A DNA stretch of 64,000 bases from Nymphalis io. Its lineage: Eukaryota > Arthropoda > Insecta > Lepidoptera > Nymphalidae. Below the pieces are notes generated by a model. The model was not told the origin of the DNA, searched no databases, and worked only from the letters and a program-made list of their open reading frames with translations. A program made the position numbers and the translations under genes. Shown here in pieces: positions 24,129 to 35,699 of this stretch (within the stretch, counting starts at the first letter, position 1; the number at the start of each line of letters is the position of its first letter). The DNA lies in contig NC_065907.1 of NCBI RefSeq assembly GCF_905147045.1, positions 2,976,001-3,040,000 of the forward strand, given 5' to 3'.

Positions 24129-24415
24129 CTGGTGTAGCTTTGTGCAAGCTTGTCTGGGTAGGTACCACCCACTCATCAGATATTCTATCGCAAAACAGCA
24201 GTACTTGGTATTGTTGTGTTCCGGTTTGAAGGGTGAGTGTGCCAGTGTAATTACAGGCACAAGGGACATAAAATCTTAGTTCCCAAGGTTAGTGACACAT
24301 TGGCGAAGTAAGCGATGGTTAACATTTCTTACATGCCAATGTCTATGGGCGTTGGTGACCTACTTACCATCAGGTGGCCCATATGCTCGTCCGCCTTCCT
24401 ATTCTATAAAAAAAT
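24129..24415 (+). repeat. Family-2 repeat, full copy
   Basis: Head actggtgtagctttgtgcaa, tail cgtccgccttcctattctat followed by an A-run. Few differences from the other young copies. Confidence 0.85.
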
Positions 24416-24429
24416 TAATAATAATCTTA

Positions 24430-24945
24430 GATCTCGTGGTGGTGAAAGCACTGACGATGCAAGCAGTGGCTTATAATTCTTATAGTAATTGTGTCTAAGA
24501 CTGAAATTGACCACCCTTGATAAAAAAAATAAATATAGCTTTGATCTGGTATAATTTTATGCACGCATGCTGTTTTCAAATAATTAAAGTTCCGAGAATA
24601 TTAAGTGTTTCCGTAAGTTCCTTTTCCGCAAGTTAGAATTTCTAAGAAAGACTTGTATAAACAAAACGTGTTTTTTGTTATGTGTTGAAAAAATACACAT
24701 AAAAAATTTGATCGAGAATCGTTACACGCATTAAAACACTTCAACTGTCATGATGTTTTCGTGTCAATAAATCCGATAATATTAATCGTCATATCAACTA
24801 TGCCTTGCCATAGAACAAGAAGTATAGGAGTGTGTTAATTGAACGAAAAACTAATTAACTAATTAAAACTTATTTGTTCGCTGTAGGAGTAAAACTTCAA
24901 ATCCAAATATGTTTTATCAGCATTAATTTATGTTTTTATACAAAT
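24430..24945. other. AT-rich non-coding DNA, nothing assigned
   Basis: Neither exons nor recognisable repeats are supported. Confidence 0.45.
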
Positions 24946-24949
24946 TACG

Positions 24950-25165
24950 GTAGGCCCATCTGATGGTAAGTAGTCACCGCCCATAGATATTGGCGTATGA
25001 AATATTAACCATTCCTGACATCGCCAATTCGCTACCAATCTTGGGAAATAAGATTTTACGTATCTTGTGCCTGAAGTTTTACGGGCTCAGTATTGCTATT
25101 TGACCGTAGAATTTGTAATGAATGGCTGGTACCTAGACAAGCTTTCACAAAGCTCTACCACCAAT
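24950..25165 (-). repeat. Family-2 repeat, decayed
   Basis: It keeps tctgatggtaagtagtcacc, gggaaataagattttacgta and caaagctctaccaccaatta with deletions between them. Confidence 0.6.
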
Positions 25166-25286
25166 TAAACTTGAGGGACTCGTTTCTGACAAAAAAGGCT
25201 TTACATCATCATCATCAAATCTATATAAACATATAGATTTTGTTAAAGAGTTGTTATCTTAGTAAGTTTTCGTGTTCAAAGTTTTA

Positions 25287-25445
25287 ATTTATTTATTTAT
25301 TTATTTATTGACACTTTATTGCACCCAAACTTAAAACTAAAAATTACAATTTTTAAACAAAAAAGTTGCATGAGGTGCAACAGGCGGCCTTATCGCTAAG
25401 CAGCGATCTCTTCCAGGCAACCTTTGGGCAGAGGATCATAATATT
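25287..25445 (-). mobile_element. LINE 3'-end remnant
   Basis: On the minus strand it ends in gtgcaataaagtgtcaataa followed by (AAAT)n. The internal text gttgcctggaagagatcgct also occurs in the LINE tail at 27650-28165. Only the 3' UTR is present. Confidence 0.6.
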
Positions 25446-25552
25446 TATAAATGGGAAGGGTACAAGCCAGTTTATCTATATGCTACATAGACTACTACAT
25501 ACATAATACATACATACATATATATACTACACTACTATTATATATAATATAA

Positions 25553-25555
<3 letters not shown>

Positions 25556-25585
<30 letters not shown>

Positions 25586-25590
25586 CTATA
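25556..25590. repeat. (AT)n microsatellite
   Basis: Run of AT dinucleotides in a longer TA/TACA-rich low-complexity tract (about 25480-25650). Confidence 0.9.
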
Positions 25591-26454
25591 ATAAATACAT
25601 ACACAAATAAATACATAATAATGTATTTATTTATGTATGTATTTAATGCCACTTCTAAAATACTATTAAGTCTGTGGTATGTAACCAGCCTACCGTGCGG
25701 TCGTTGACCTCCGATAATGAGTAGCGCATACTGAGCCGTGAAAGAGTGCGCTCTATTTATTATACTTAATGGCAAAAAATATTTGATATAATGATTGAGT
25801 TTTTGATTTTATACATATTTCGTTTCTTTCATAATATTTATAATGAGAAATTATTCTTACTTTAATAACCAATCACTGTCCAGATTTTGAAAATCGAATT
25901 AATCAAATTAATAATAAATACTCGAGTACTGACTTTCGTGCCGGTTCTTCTCGGTAGAATTTACATTTTGCACCGTTTCATGTTATTTTAGTTAAATAAT
26001 AACATGAAGTCGAAACTTCACATTTCAATTTTACAATCTGAAATTTGGAACATAAGATTTTGACTAAATAAAAAAATTAGTTTCTTTTTATGAAATTCAC
26101 TCGTAATGAGTTGGTGCGCTAATATATTATAGAGACATTTTTATAATTTATATATAAACATAAATAGTCTTATAAATAGTTGTCGAAAGGTAAAAAATAA
26201 ATACTGAAATATTTCCATAGCTGCATATTATTTTTGTATGAAATAAGAAATTTCGACCGAATATCCGAGATTCCCACGTGACGTATTGTGATAAAAGAAA
26301 CCGTAAAGACAGCGTTGTATTACGCTACGATATGAAAAAACCTTATGCTCGATATACTTCTGATGTTAATATCATTCTTGCCACTATTCCATACACAATT
26401 TGTACGGTAGCTATTTTTAATATCGATTTGTTGTTATTTGATATACTCGCTTAC

Positions 26455-26556
26455 ATTAACAGCCTGTGAATGTCCCACGACTTGGAGGCCTCCTTTCTTT
26501 TTTTTGAGAAGGCTTCGAGCTTATTCCGCCACGCTGCTCTATTGCGGGTTGGTATA
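26455..26556 (-). repeat. Family-1 SINE tail fragment
   Basis: It reads aacagcctgtgaatgtccca, gagaaggcttcgagcttatt and cgccacgctgctctattgcg. It is cut off where an unrelated GC-rich block begins at about 26570. Confidence 0.65.
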
Positions 26557-26570
26557 TACTTTTTTTATCG

Positions 26571-26730
26571 CTGGATTAACGCGTTACGCGTTTCCCCCAC
26601 AATAACAATAGGGGGGGCGTATGTGGGTCTCGCCGGTGTCCTCTAAAAAACCAGCGGTACCCTTCCCGTCTTAGCAAGGAGCGCCACGGGATCGCTTTCG
26701 CTTGCTACCGTGAAAGGGTTGGTGAATACT
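26571..26730. repeat. GC-rich block, possible dispersed repeat
   Basis: The beginning (cgctggattaacgcgttacg, then cgtttcc) resembles the first 30 bases of the window (acgctggaaaaacgcgttat, then gcgtttcc). The rest is GC-rich and has no open frame that I recognise. The class is unknown. Confidence 0.35.
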
Positions 26731-26756
26731 AACTTAAGTAATTCAGAATTCAGAAT

Positions 26757-26792
26757 ACTTGGCGGTAGGGCCTTGTACAAGCCCGTCAGATT
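26757..26792 (+). repeat. Family-2 repeat head fragment
   Basis: Only tggcggtagggccttgtacaagcccgtcag-like text survives, a short piece of the family-2 head. Confidence 0.4.
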
Positions 26793-27205
26793 ATATGTCT
26801 TGTTATGTCATAAGTTATTTTAGTTTTAAGTTATTTACTTTTGATAATAATATTATATATCTTAATTTTAAAAAAAAAAATGTATGTAGACACATGACTC
26901 CTTTCTATGTTAGCTTTTAACTGTTCTTTCATTAATTATTAATTAAAGCGTCATAAATACAGACTGTCTATATCACGAAGATTGATCGTTCGAGATTACG
27001 TCATTTTTTAAATAAGATCAATTATCACTTTTCGTTAATTTTTTTTTTCTATTTGTATATTCATACTCATAATTTTATAAATATATGTATTTCGCAAGTG
27101 ATATTTAAATTATCTCAATATTGAATAGAAGAGTTCAAAGCTATCATTATATCAATCTATTGGCTTAGGCGGTATAAGTTAGAAAAATAACATAAAATAC
27201 TTAAT

Positions 27206-27466
27206 AATAATAATAATAATATCCTGGGACATTATTCACACACGGCCATCTGATCCCAAATTAAGCAGAGCTTGTACTATGGAAACCGGACAACTGATAT
27301 ACTACATATACTACTTTTCTTTTGTAAATACATATTTATATAGATAATAACACCCAGACTCAGGACAAACAGACATGTTCATGCACACAAATGTCTGTCC
27401 TAGGTTGGAATCGAACCCACAACCTTCAGCGTGAAAGGCAAGTACCAACCACGCCAACCGGCTCGT
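27206..27466 (-). repeat. Family-4 SINE, second copy
   Basis: The same arrangement as 13352-13625: a TAA microsatellite at the left, cctgggacattattcacaca, then the B-box as gttggaatcgaacccacaac, and head accacgccaaccggctcgtc. It has a short deletion relative to the other copy. Confidence 0.8.
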
Positions 27467-27649
27467 CAATCTTGATAAGATATTGTATCGTATACAAATA
27501 CAGATTTGTTACTAAGATGTAATATATGAAGTCTATTATTAATAATTTGCTTTATTTATATATTTTTCACATCACGTATATGACTGTATAAATAATATTA
27601 TAAATGTGATATTATTTTCACTGAACTGCATTTTAACTGTACAAAATAA

Positions 27650-28165
27650 TGTACTTTACTTTAATACTTTTATTGTACATCACACCACAAAGAGAAAAAT
27701 ACAAAACATGTATATTGCCTAAATAAATGTATAATTATGGCGACCTTATTGCTACACAGCGATCTCTTCCAGGTAACCGAGTGTAAGTAATTACAGATAG
27801 GATATGGGGTAGGTGGTGGTATGAATAAAATAATATTAATATTTAATTAAAACAAAACCAATTATTAAATGTAAATATAAAATACGCATACTATACATAT
27901 ATCCATAAATAAATTATATTATCAGTACATACAAAATTATAAGTATATGATATAAATACATACTATATACAGCAACAACGAATAAAACGATAAGTCCTCA
28001 AACATAACAAAAAAGAAAAAAGAAAAGCAGATGACTAATACAAGAAATACTGAAATAAAAGAAATTATCGGTGATAAGGCATTTGAGACAAAAAGTGATC
28101 TTTCACAAGTTTTTTAAAAATATTTATAGATTTGGCCTCCCGAATATTTATAGGAAGATCGTATT
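27650..28165 (-). mobile_element. LINE 3' end with end of the reverse transcriptase frame
   Basis: On the minus strand 28165-28070 translates as a C-terminal tail of the type LPINIREAKSINIFKKLV ending in MPYHR and a stop. This is the form seen at the end of many insect LINE polyproteins. A 3' UTR follows, with gttacctggaagagatcgct (shared with 25287-25445) and a caataaaagtattaaag end. Confidence 0.6.
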
Positions 28166-28703
28166 ATTGTAATTAATGTAATGTATTATTGTAAGTAAAA
28201 AAAAAACAGGATTAATATCGAAACAGCTATAATCGTTTATTTCGTTCAGCTAGGTGTTCAGTGAGTTTTCTTTGTTAAATTTCATAATTGCTTAAATGCT
28301 CAATCGATAGAATTAAATCATATTAAAGTTTTACGAGATATATAGTTCCCAGATATGTGTACAAATTGATCGATGAGAGAGTAGGGCTATTATGGAAAAA
28401 CAAATTCGAAACTCACCGAAGAAAACGGTCGTGAAATGTCAGAAAGTGATATGCAATATTGACCGTAATAACTATAACATGACAAGGATACACGTTTCAA
28501 ATTAGTATATCACTAAAGTCAGTTGTCAACATTTCACGGGCGAGTTATAATTCTTACAGAATCGCACTACAGATGCAAAGCAAATGTATTTACGTGCTTT
28601 TCGAGGCATGGGATTCGTCTTCCACCTTCCAAGCTTTCTAACTCTCTCTATTACTGTCAGAAAAGTAAAATAATTATTATTCGCCTTGAATTTGAAGCAC
28701 CTA

Positions 28704-28903
28704 CTTATAATTCATCTGGTGCTTTACGGCGAAGGAAAACATCGTGAGGAAACTTGCGTGTGTCTAAATTCACTGAAATTCTGCCACATGTGTATTCCAC
28801 CAACCCACATTGGAGGAGCGTGGTGAAATAAGCTCCATATCTTCTCAAAAAGGAGAGGAGGCCTTACCATAGCAGTAGGACATTCACAAGCTGTTACTTT
28901 GGA
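28704..28903 (+). repeat. Family-1 SINE, head-truncated
   Basis: It starts within the body (tataattcatctggtgcttt) and runs to gacattcacaagctgttact. Moderately diverged. Confidence 0.75.
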
Positions 28904-28909
28904 ATTTGA

Positions 28910-30445
28910 ACCACCTCAAGATCTGTTGTACCATAAGCTAGTCACTACACTAAGATAGTCTTCAAATTAACTTGACAATAAAGTAATAAAAAGTAAAGTC
29001 CGCACAGATCAAGAAATATTTTAAATTTTCACTTGCTTAGAATATCTTAATAGTCGTGACCAACACATTGTGTGGTCGGTTTATCTGTATCGTGCATCTT
29101 TTAGTACGGAACCAAAAATAGGCAACACGGTAGTAGAGTTATCCGTAAGAGCTACAAACGTAAAGCTAGGAAGTTGGAATGGCGTTCCACTGAGCTTATC
29201 TTATGATACACCAACTTACATTTATATTATATTTAAATTTCTTAAAATAATTTTATAGGCAACAATAAAAAATAATAATATATTATGTATACATGTACTG
29301 CCACTATTACACTACCTCACTTACCCTTGTTAAAAAAACAAAATAATTTTTTAATTGGAATATTTGACAATAAAAAAATGTTTTTAATAATATTTTCTAA
29401 ATAGAACCCTACCACTACCACCAGTAAAAATATTACTTCATCATAGGAACATACACCAAAGGCATGAACAAACCGTCTGTGAGACTACAAGAAAACATTG
29501 TATTATACTCAGGAAAAAATTTAATGAGACGCTTCCATTCGGATCTTTCAACAGAAGAGAAGTGCCTGGCTATACTTGCTCTATTCGAAGTGATTGATCG
29601 TTGCCTTTGAAGTATTAAAAAAGAAAATAATATTATAATATATTCTTTAAACCTTATGACCCTAAAATCCCCGTTAGTCGTAGCATGATATTATATGTTT
29701 ATGTATAAAATGAACAGCGATTTTTAAATCGGACTTGCAGTTCTTTTAATTAGCGCCTTTAAACAAACTTCTTCAGCTTTATATGATCGTATAGAAAACT
29801 GTAATGATGTTCTCGTATAGCACTTAATCTTAACACAATATAAATGAAATTCTACAAAAGACTGAGCTTTCTTAGAAATTATTCTTAACGATCATATTAC
29901 TGCGAATAATAGAGCTCCTCATTAGAGGTGAAATCAGCAACGGGTAACTTTCGTTTTTGATAGTGTTTTTACTTTATAATCAACAAGTTAACGTCCATGT
30001 TTCTGCATTGACCCTTTCAATTTATCCATAAACTATTATTCGATACTTGCGTTAAAATATTCTTCGTGCTAAAAGCTAGCAATCACGGCGATCGGTTGAA
30101 ATGTATAAAAGTTTTATGTGCTGCAGTGTAATACATTGGAAAGTTGCAATAAAGTATATATAGTGAAATTTTGTTGATGATCAAACGATGTCGCCTTAAT
30201 CTCAAGCAGATGTACCGACATCAATCGTTAGGTGTTAACGTATTAATATAGGTTTTATCGTTTTGGTGTAATAGCGCAAAAACTATCGTTATAAATATTA
30301 CACCCCGTCTTATTGTCTCTACTGGTGACAGGACGGGTGGTTCATTTTTCGCCCTAAGAATAGGAATTGCGATTCAAAGGGGAAATGCTGTTAGCATTCT
30401 TGCCACCATTGCACACGTTCACGTTTTATACAGTAACTATTTTAA
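28910..30445. other. Non-coding DNA, nothing assigned
   Basis: The 62-codon frame at 29070-29258 has no recognisable motif or splice sites. The rest is AT-rich, with old repeat-like text near 29700-29800 and 30040-30200. Confidence 0.45.
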
Positions 30446-30451
30446 ATTTTT

Positions 30452-30740
30452 TTTTTTATAGAATAGGAAGGTTGGCGAGCATATGGGCCATCTGATGGTA
30501 AGTGGTCACCAAACGCCCTTCGACATTGGCATTGTAAGAAATGTCAACCATCGCTTATAGCCAATGCGCCACCAACCTTGGGAACTAAGATTTTATGTCC
30601 CTTGTGCCTGTAATTACACTGGCTCACTCACCCTTCAAACCGGAACACAACAATATCAAGTATTGCTGTTTTGCGGTAGAATATCTGATGAGTGGGTGGT
30701 ACCTACCCAGACGAGTTTGCACAAAGCCCTACCACCAGTA
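30452..30740 (-). repeat. Family-2 repeat, full copy
   Basis: A T-run then atagaataggaaggttggcg at the left, and aaagccctaccaccagtaaa at the right. It again carries the 60-codon antisense open frame. Confidence 0.85.
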
Positions 30741-30952
30741 AATATTTGTATATATTTAATGCTTTAATGCAAAAAGCAAACAATAATCAGAACAAAATGT
30801 TATGAATAAAAATTGTTAAGTGATAAGATAGCAACTCGTACAAATTATATCTCTATTAGAGATTGGAAACTGGCATTGTTGCCGTACCTTAGAAAACACG
30901 TAAAGCTGTTGTTACGAGTGCTGCGCATGATTTCTCTGGTCTTTATTACACA

Positions 30953-31386
30953 GTACAGTAACAGCCTGTTAATGTCCCACTGCTGGGCTAAGGCCTCCTC
31001 TCCCTTTTGAGGAGAAGGTTTGGAGCTTATTCCACCACGCTGCTCCAATGCGGGTTGGTAGAATACACATGTGGCATACCGTACCGTAACAGCCTGTGAA
31101 TGTCCCACTGCTGGGCTAAAGGCCTCCTCTCCTCTTTTTGAGGAGAAGGTTTGGAGCTTTTTCCACCACGCTGCTCCAATGCGGGTTGGTGGAATACACA
31201 TGTGGCAGAGTTTCAGTGAAATTAGACACATGCAGGTTTCCTCACGATGTTTTCCTTCACCGTCAAGCACGAGATGAATTATAATCACAAATTAAGCACA
31301 TGAAAATTCAGTGGTGCTTGCCCGGGTTTGAACCCACGATCGTCAGTTAAGATTCACGCGTTCTAACCACTAGGCCATCTCGGCTT
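30953..31386 (-). repeat. Family-1 SINE tandem pair, partial copy joined to full copy
   Basis: About 30953-31078 is the tail third of a copy, ending at gaatacacatgtggca. It is followed directly by a new tail start (taccgtaccgtaacagcctg) and a complete copy to gggccatctcggc-like taggccatctcggc at 31386. Both are near consensus. Confidence 0.8.
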
Positions 31387-31519
31387 TACACCATCATTTA
31401 TTACACCATCAAACTTAATTGATGGAAAGCACCACTGAGTTCTTGCTGGTACGATTCGGTAGAATCTACATTCCAAATCGATGGTAGCTTCACGTTAAGA
31501 GCCTACTTGAGAAAATGTA

Positions 31520-31600
31520 TTTTGATTTTGATATGAGAAGGAATAGAAAGTGCACCTATGTTTGCATACATTCCTGCGCAATTGATTAGTTCTTCGAATA
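31520..31600 (+). repeat. Family-3 SINE fragment, decayed
   Basis: It reads tgagaaggaatagaaagtgc, acctatgtttgcatacattc and ctgcgcaattgattag, matching the middle of the family-3 body. Confidence 0.4.
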
Positions 31601-31649
31601 TCCTTATATAAACAATTGACATCTTAAAAAGATTATTTTATAGAAATTG

Positions 31650-33320
31650 CAATTCAATGAAAAGGTCGGGTTTTGTATAAACGGATTTTGAATAATTTAT
31701 TAATAATAGTGTATTGTAATAGTTATGTCTTTTGTGTTTATAATTCATCTTGTTCTCGAAAAAATGAAGAGACGATTGCCAAGCAATTGGACTGTTTCTT
31801 TAACTCCCACGAACAAATAAAGCAGCGAGTTTGAGTGTATTTTTTATTTCAAAAAGCTTTTTATATTTATATATCAAATTAAACTAAACAAAGTTCAATT
31901 TCCTGTACAATTTACTATTGAAAGCAATTAACGTTTGAAAGTCGGAACGTAACTCGATTCACAGTACAGTCCCTTTTGTAAATTGCTCCAGAATATCTAC
32001 CAATTATTTCATTAAACTGTAGACAGTTCCTTTACCTCTTAATTATTGCTTGTCCGTTTTATAGAGACGCGTTGACACCCTTTTAAAATATCGTTCAAAT
32101 TAATTAATAGCTTCACTGCGTTTCTGTTCGACGGGAACGCGAATTAACCATATTGCTTTGAAGCGGTACGTGTAAATGTTCGGGCTTAGATAAAAGCATT
32201 CGATTCGAATCGATACGATTTCTATCGTCTATCTTTAACACATAATATATCAAGTACTCATTGACATTTTTATAACGTAACTAGATATTCGTCTCGGCTT
32301 CGCACAGGGGCGTGGTAATGCCATTGCAACCAATGCGGTGGCATAGGCCCCTGATACAAGGGGGGCCCAGCGTGACACAGTAGTTCTTTTGTTTTAAAAC
32401 TTAATTAAAATTTATTCGAGTTCTTTTCCTTGATAATAGGGTATATACACTATTATTTAATTTGAGATTGAAAAGCATATAAAAGCATATAATTTTAGTA
32501 TTGATTCACTTATAATAAAATCCTGCTTTCAGGTGGTTTATACTGACAAGTTCGTTTTCATAATAGACAAAGAGGTACCGTCCCCTTCCAATTTTTGCAT
32601 TGGTGCCCGAAAAAGTTACGTCACTGCCTTCGTACGAGTAGAGTAAGGGATGTTTCTATTTTAAACGGTGCCAATCGGTGGTGATAAATTACTATCAAGT
32701 GACCCATTGGCCAGACTGCCTACCAAATAAACAAAAAAAAAAAAACTGACACTAAATTTTTCGACATCTAAACGTCGTTTATTCATAACCGATAAATAAT
32801 TGATTGTACTATTAAGGCTGAAATACTAAAATATTTATACTAATATATATTTTAATTCGACTAACAAAAGAAATATGCTTAACATAAAACTTGCTAGAAT
32901 TTTCCTAAACGATATTATTCTATTGCTTCGAGAATTAGGACCCAACCCTATGGACGATATTATTCAATGAAAAATAACCCTTATCACAGTCGAATAAGGT
33001 ATAAGGTAGAGTTGAATACGATGTACAAAAGTCGCAATCCGTCACACGCGATCCAACCCTGAATTTTAAGGAGATACTTGGTATATTCTTTCTAGATGTG
33101 TCTCGTGTACCGCAACTTGAAGATTTTTCGTTGAAAAAAATCATTCATTTTTAATATGCAATTATTTATCCTATAAATCCTTTTTCTTCAAATATAAAAT
33201 TAAGATCTTTATCTTTGAACATAGGAGCATTCACAAAAGTAATTCACTTATAAGTATATTATAATAAATTAATAAGAGAAATTCCTTTTTATAGAAGGGC
33301 GATATTATAAGTTATTAACA
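31650..33320. other. AT-rich non-coding DNA, nothing assigned
   Basis: No gene is supported. Isolated moderately GC-rich patches near 32130-32210 and 32290-32380 might be old repeats. Confidence 0.45.
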
Positions 33321-33324
33321 ATCA

Positions 33325-33369
33325 GTACAGTACAGTAACAACCTGTTAATGTCCCACTGCTGGGCTAAG
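33325..33369 (-). repeat. Family-1 SINE tail fragment
   Basis: Only the last 45 bases of the element are present (tacagtaacaacctgttaat, cactgctgggctaag). Confidence 0.6.
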
Positions 33370-33784
33370 TTAATGTTTTTTTTTATGTATAACCAGGACG
33401 GAGATCTACGTTTCAGGATTAAAAGCTATTCATTTACAGTATAAATGGTTGCAGAGTATTGCAAATAAAAATAATATTTTTAAAGATTGACAATCTTGTC
33501 CTTTCTGGATACTACATATCTTCGTCTGTTATGGTATGCGGGTAACGCAAGTCGAGTGCGTCGATTACGGCCGTAATGGCAACGTGAGAGGCAATCGTAA
33601 GAGAAAAGTCTATTCGGGTTCCGTTGGAAACAAATCTGACAGTAAATGACAGTTCCGTATAATATATACCAACGTCAAATGGTTGGGCAAATGTTTAACG
33701 AATTATTGGCACATTGGCCGGTTTTCTATTAAAGGTTCATTTTGATGATACTTCGCTATAGCTTTTTAACATATAACTTATACT

Positions 33785-34162
33785 ACATACAACCCTTTCC
33801 ATAGCAGTACTTAATATTATTCTGTTCTGGTTTGAAGAGTGAGTTGGCCAGTATAAAAACTAATACCTTAGTTTCCAAGTTTGTCTATTGAAGGCGAATT
33901 GGCGCTTATTCTTTTTCAAATTGCATCTTGTAACGTGTACCGCTCAAAGCGCTGTGAATATAATATAATGTAGTTTTCTCATACATAACAGCAGCGCTTT
34001 ACGCTTACAGGCCACACCTCCATAAGCACAGTTGTATGTCACCGCACGTCTGTATGCTGACGTTTTAACTAATTTAACTAATCAGCCGTTGAATAAAGTT
34101 TATAAATGAGGCTATTAGATTCCAAGGTTGGTAGCGCATTAGTTTGATCGTTGATATTTCTT
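33785..34162 (+). repeat. Family-2 pieces flanking the unclassified repeat
   Basis: About 33785-33890 and 34110-34162 are decayed family-2 text. The central 33892-34066 block is the partner of 9800-9975 (gcagcgctttacgcttacag, gttgtatgtcaccgcacg). Confidence 0.55.
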
Positions 34163-34675
34163 ACCCTTATTCAATCCGTGCGAAGCCGGGAAGGGTACTT
34201 ATGAAAATGTAATGTCACAAAACTATTTCCAAGATAAAATCACGCGGTAAGCGTTTTTAAAATCGTTCTTCAAAGTTCTCGAAAACATTTCTTTAGGTGC
34301 GAATGTGTAAAATGAATGAATAAAACGCGATTACAAAAATAGGAAAGCGCTTTCATGAGAGCGTTTTTTGCGAAGATACATTCGTATATCTAATGATAAA
34401 AATCATAATAATCGGAATGTTTCGTACATTGCGTGACATTGTGTCTTATTTTCGATCCTAATACCGTTCAAATAAGTAACTAATTCCTGTACATCTTCAT
34501 TATAAACACTTTACATACAAAATCGACTCTCTAATCGACTTTGTTTATAAATATCAATATAATATTTCTAGAATTAATCTAGTTTGTGGAAAAAATTATG
34601 ATCCAACAAGATATCATAAAATGTGAAGTAAATTAAGTTTTTTATATACATATAAATAGTTCTTAAAAAATCGCT

Positions 34676-35690
34676 ATCATTGTAGCAGGCCAAAAAATTG
34701 AGAGGGTGAGCAAGTACAAATATCTGGGGACATGGCTTAATGACACCTGGAGCTGTGAACAGGAGGTAAAGACTCGCATCGAAATAGCTCGAAGTGCCTT
34801 CTGCACGTTAAAAAAAGTACTCTGCAATCGCAGACTTAAGATCCTACTGGTGGTAGGGCTTTGTGCAAGCTCGTCTGGGTAGGTACCACCCACTCATCAG
34901 ATATTCTACCGCAAAAACTGGTGGTAGGGCTTTGTGCAAGCTCGTCTGGGTAGGTACCACCCACTCATCAGATATTCTACCGCAAAACAGCAATACTTGA
35001 TATTGTTGTGTTCCGGTTTGAAGGGTGAGTGAGCCAGTGTAATTACAGGCACAAGGGACATAAAATCTTAGTTCCCAAGGTTGGTGGCGCATTGGCTATA
35101 AGCGATGGTTGACATTTCTTAGAATGTCAATGCCAATGTCTAAGGGCGTTTGGTGACCACTTACCATCAGGTGGCCCATATGCTCGTCCACCTTCGTCCT
35201 ATTCTATACAAAAAAAAAATCCCTGTGCGCATACGACTCCTACATTGTTACATCTGGCCTATACTTCTTTACGGATGCGAGGCGTGGACAATTAAAGAAG
35301 ACCTCAAAAAACGTATAGAAGCTTTCGAGATGTGGGCTTATAGACGTATGTTGGCCATTAGTTGGACTCAAAAGGTCTCGAACGTGGAAGTTCTGCGACG
35401 CGTCAACCAAAAACTGCAACTTTTGGAGACTGTCAAGAAGAGAAAAGTTGCATATCTCGGACACGTGCTTAAGCACGAAAGATATGAACTTTTGCAACTG
35501 ATTATGATGGGAAAAGTTGCCGGAAGGAGAGCTGTTGGGCGCAGAAAAAAGTCTTGGCTGTGCAACATCCGTAAATGGACGGGAATCGCGAGTGCTGCCG
35601 AAATCTTTCGCCTCGCGAAGAACAAGAAGGAGTATTTAAAGCTGACTGCCAACCTTCGCTAGTCGGAGTGGCACTCGAAGAAGAAGAAAA
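34676..35690 (+). mobile_element. RTE-like LINE fragment interrupted by a family-2 repeat
   Basis: The 34676-34844 frame reads KYKYLGTWLNDTW and RIEIARSAFCTLKKVLC. The 35220-35662 frame continues with RIRLLHCYIWPILLYGCEAWT, RIEAFEMWAYRRML, a LGHVLKHERYEL block and a basic C-terminus, stopping at 35660-35662. Both halves belong to the post-catalytic region of an RTE-type reverse transcriptase, and they join at an in-frame LKI|PVR boundary when the inserted 34846-35219 repeat is removed. The end is a GAAGAAGAA run. The flanks show aaaaaatcgct on both sides (about 34663-34675 and 35686-35697), a likely target-site duplication. Confidence 0.8.
34846..35219 (+). repeat. Family-2 repeat with duplicated head, inserted in an RTE LINE
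   Basis: A 71-base head piece (34846-34916, actggtggtagggctttgtg to ctaccgcaaaa) is followed at 34917 by a complete copy starting with the same bases and ending in a poly-A run at 35219. The two head copies are nearly identical. Confidence 0.8.
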
Positions 35691-35699
35691 AATCGCTGT

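Noticed and set aside
30845..31288. 147-codon open frame on the minus strand
   Set aside because: It lies entirely within the tandem family-1 SINE pair. Its similarity to frames at 224-429, 2482-2673, 23278-23466 and 36563-36793 is due to the repeat.
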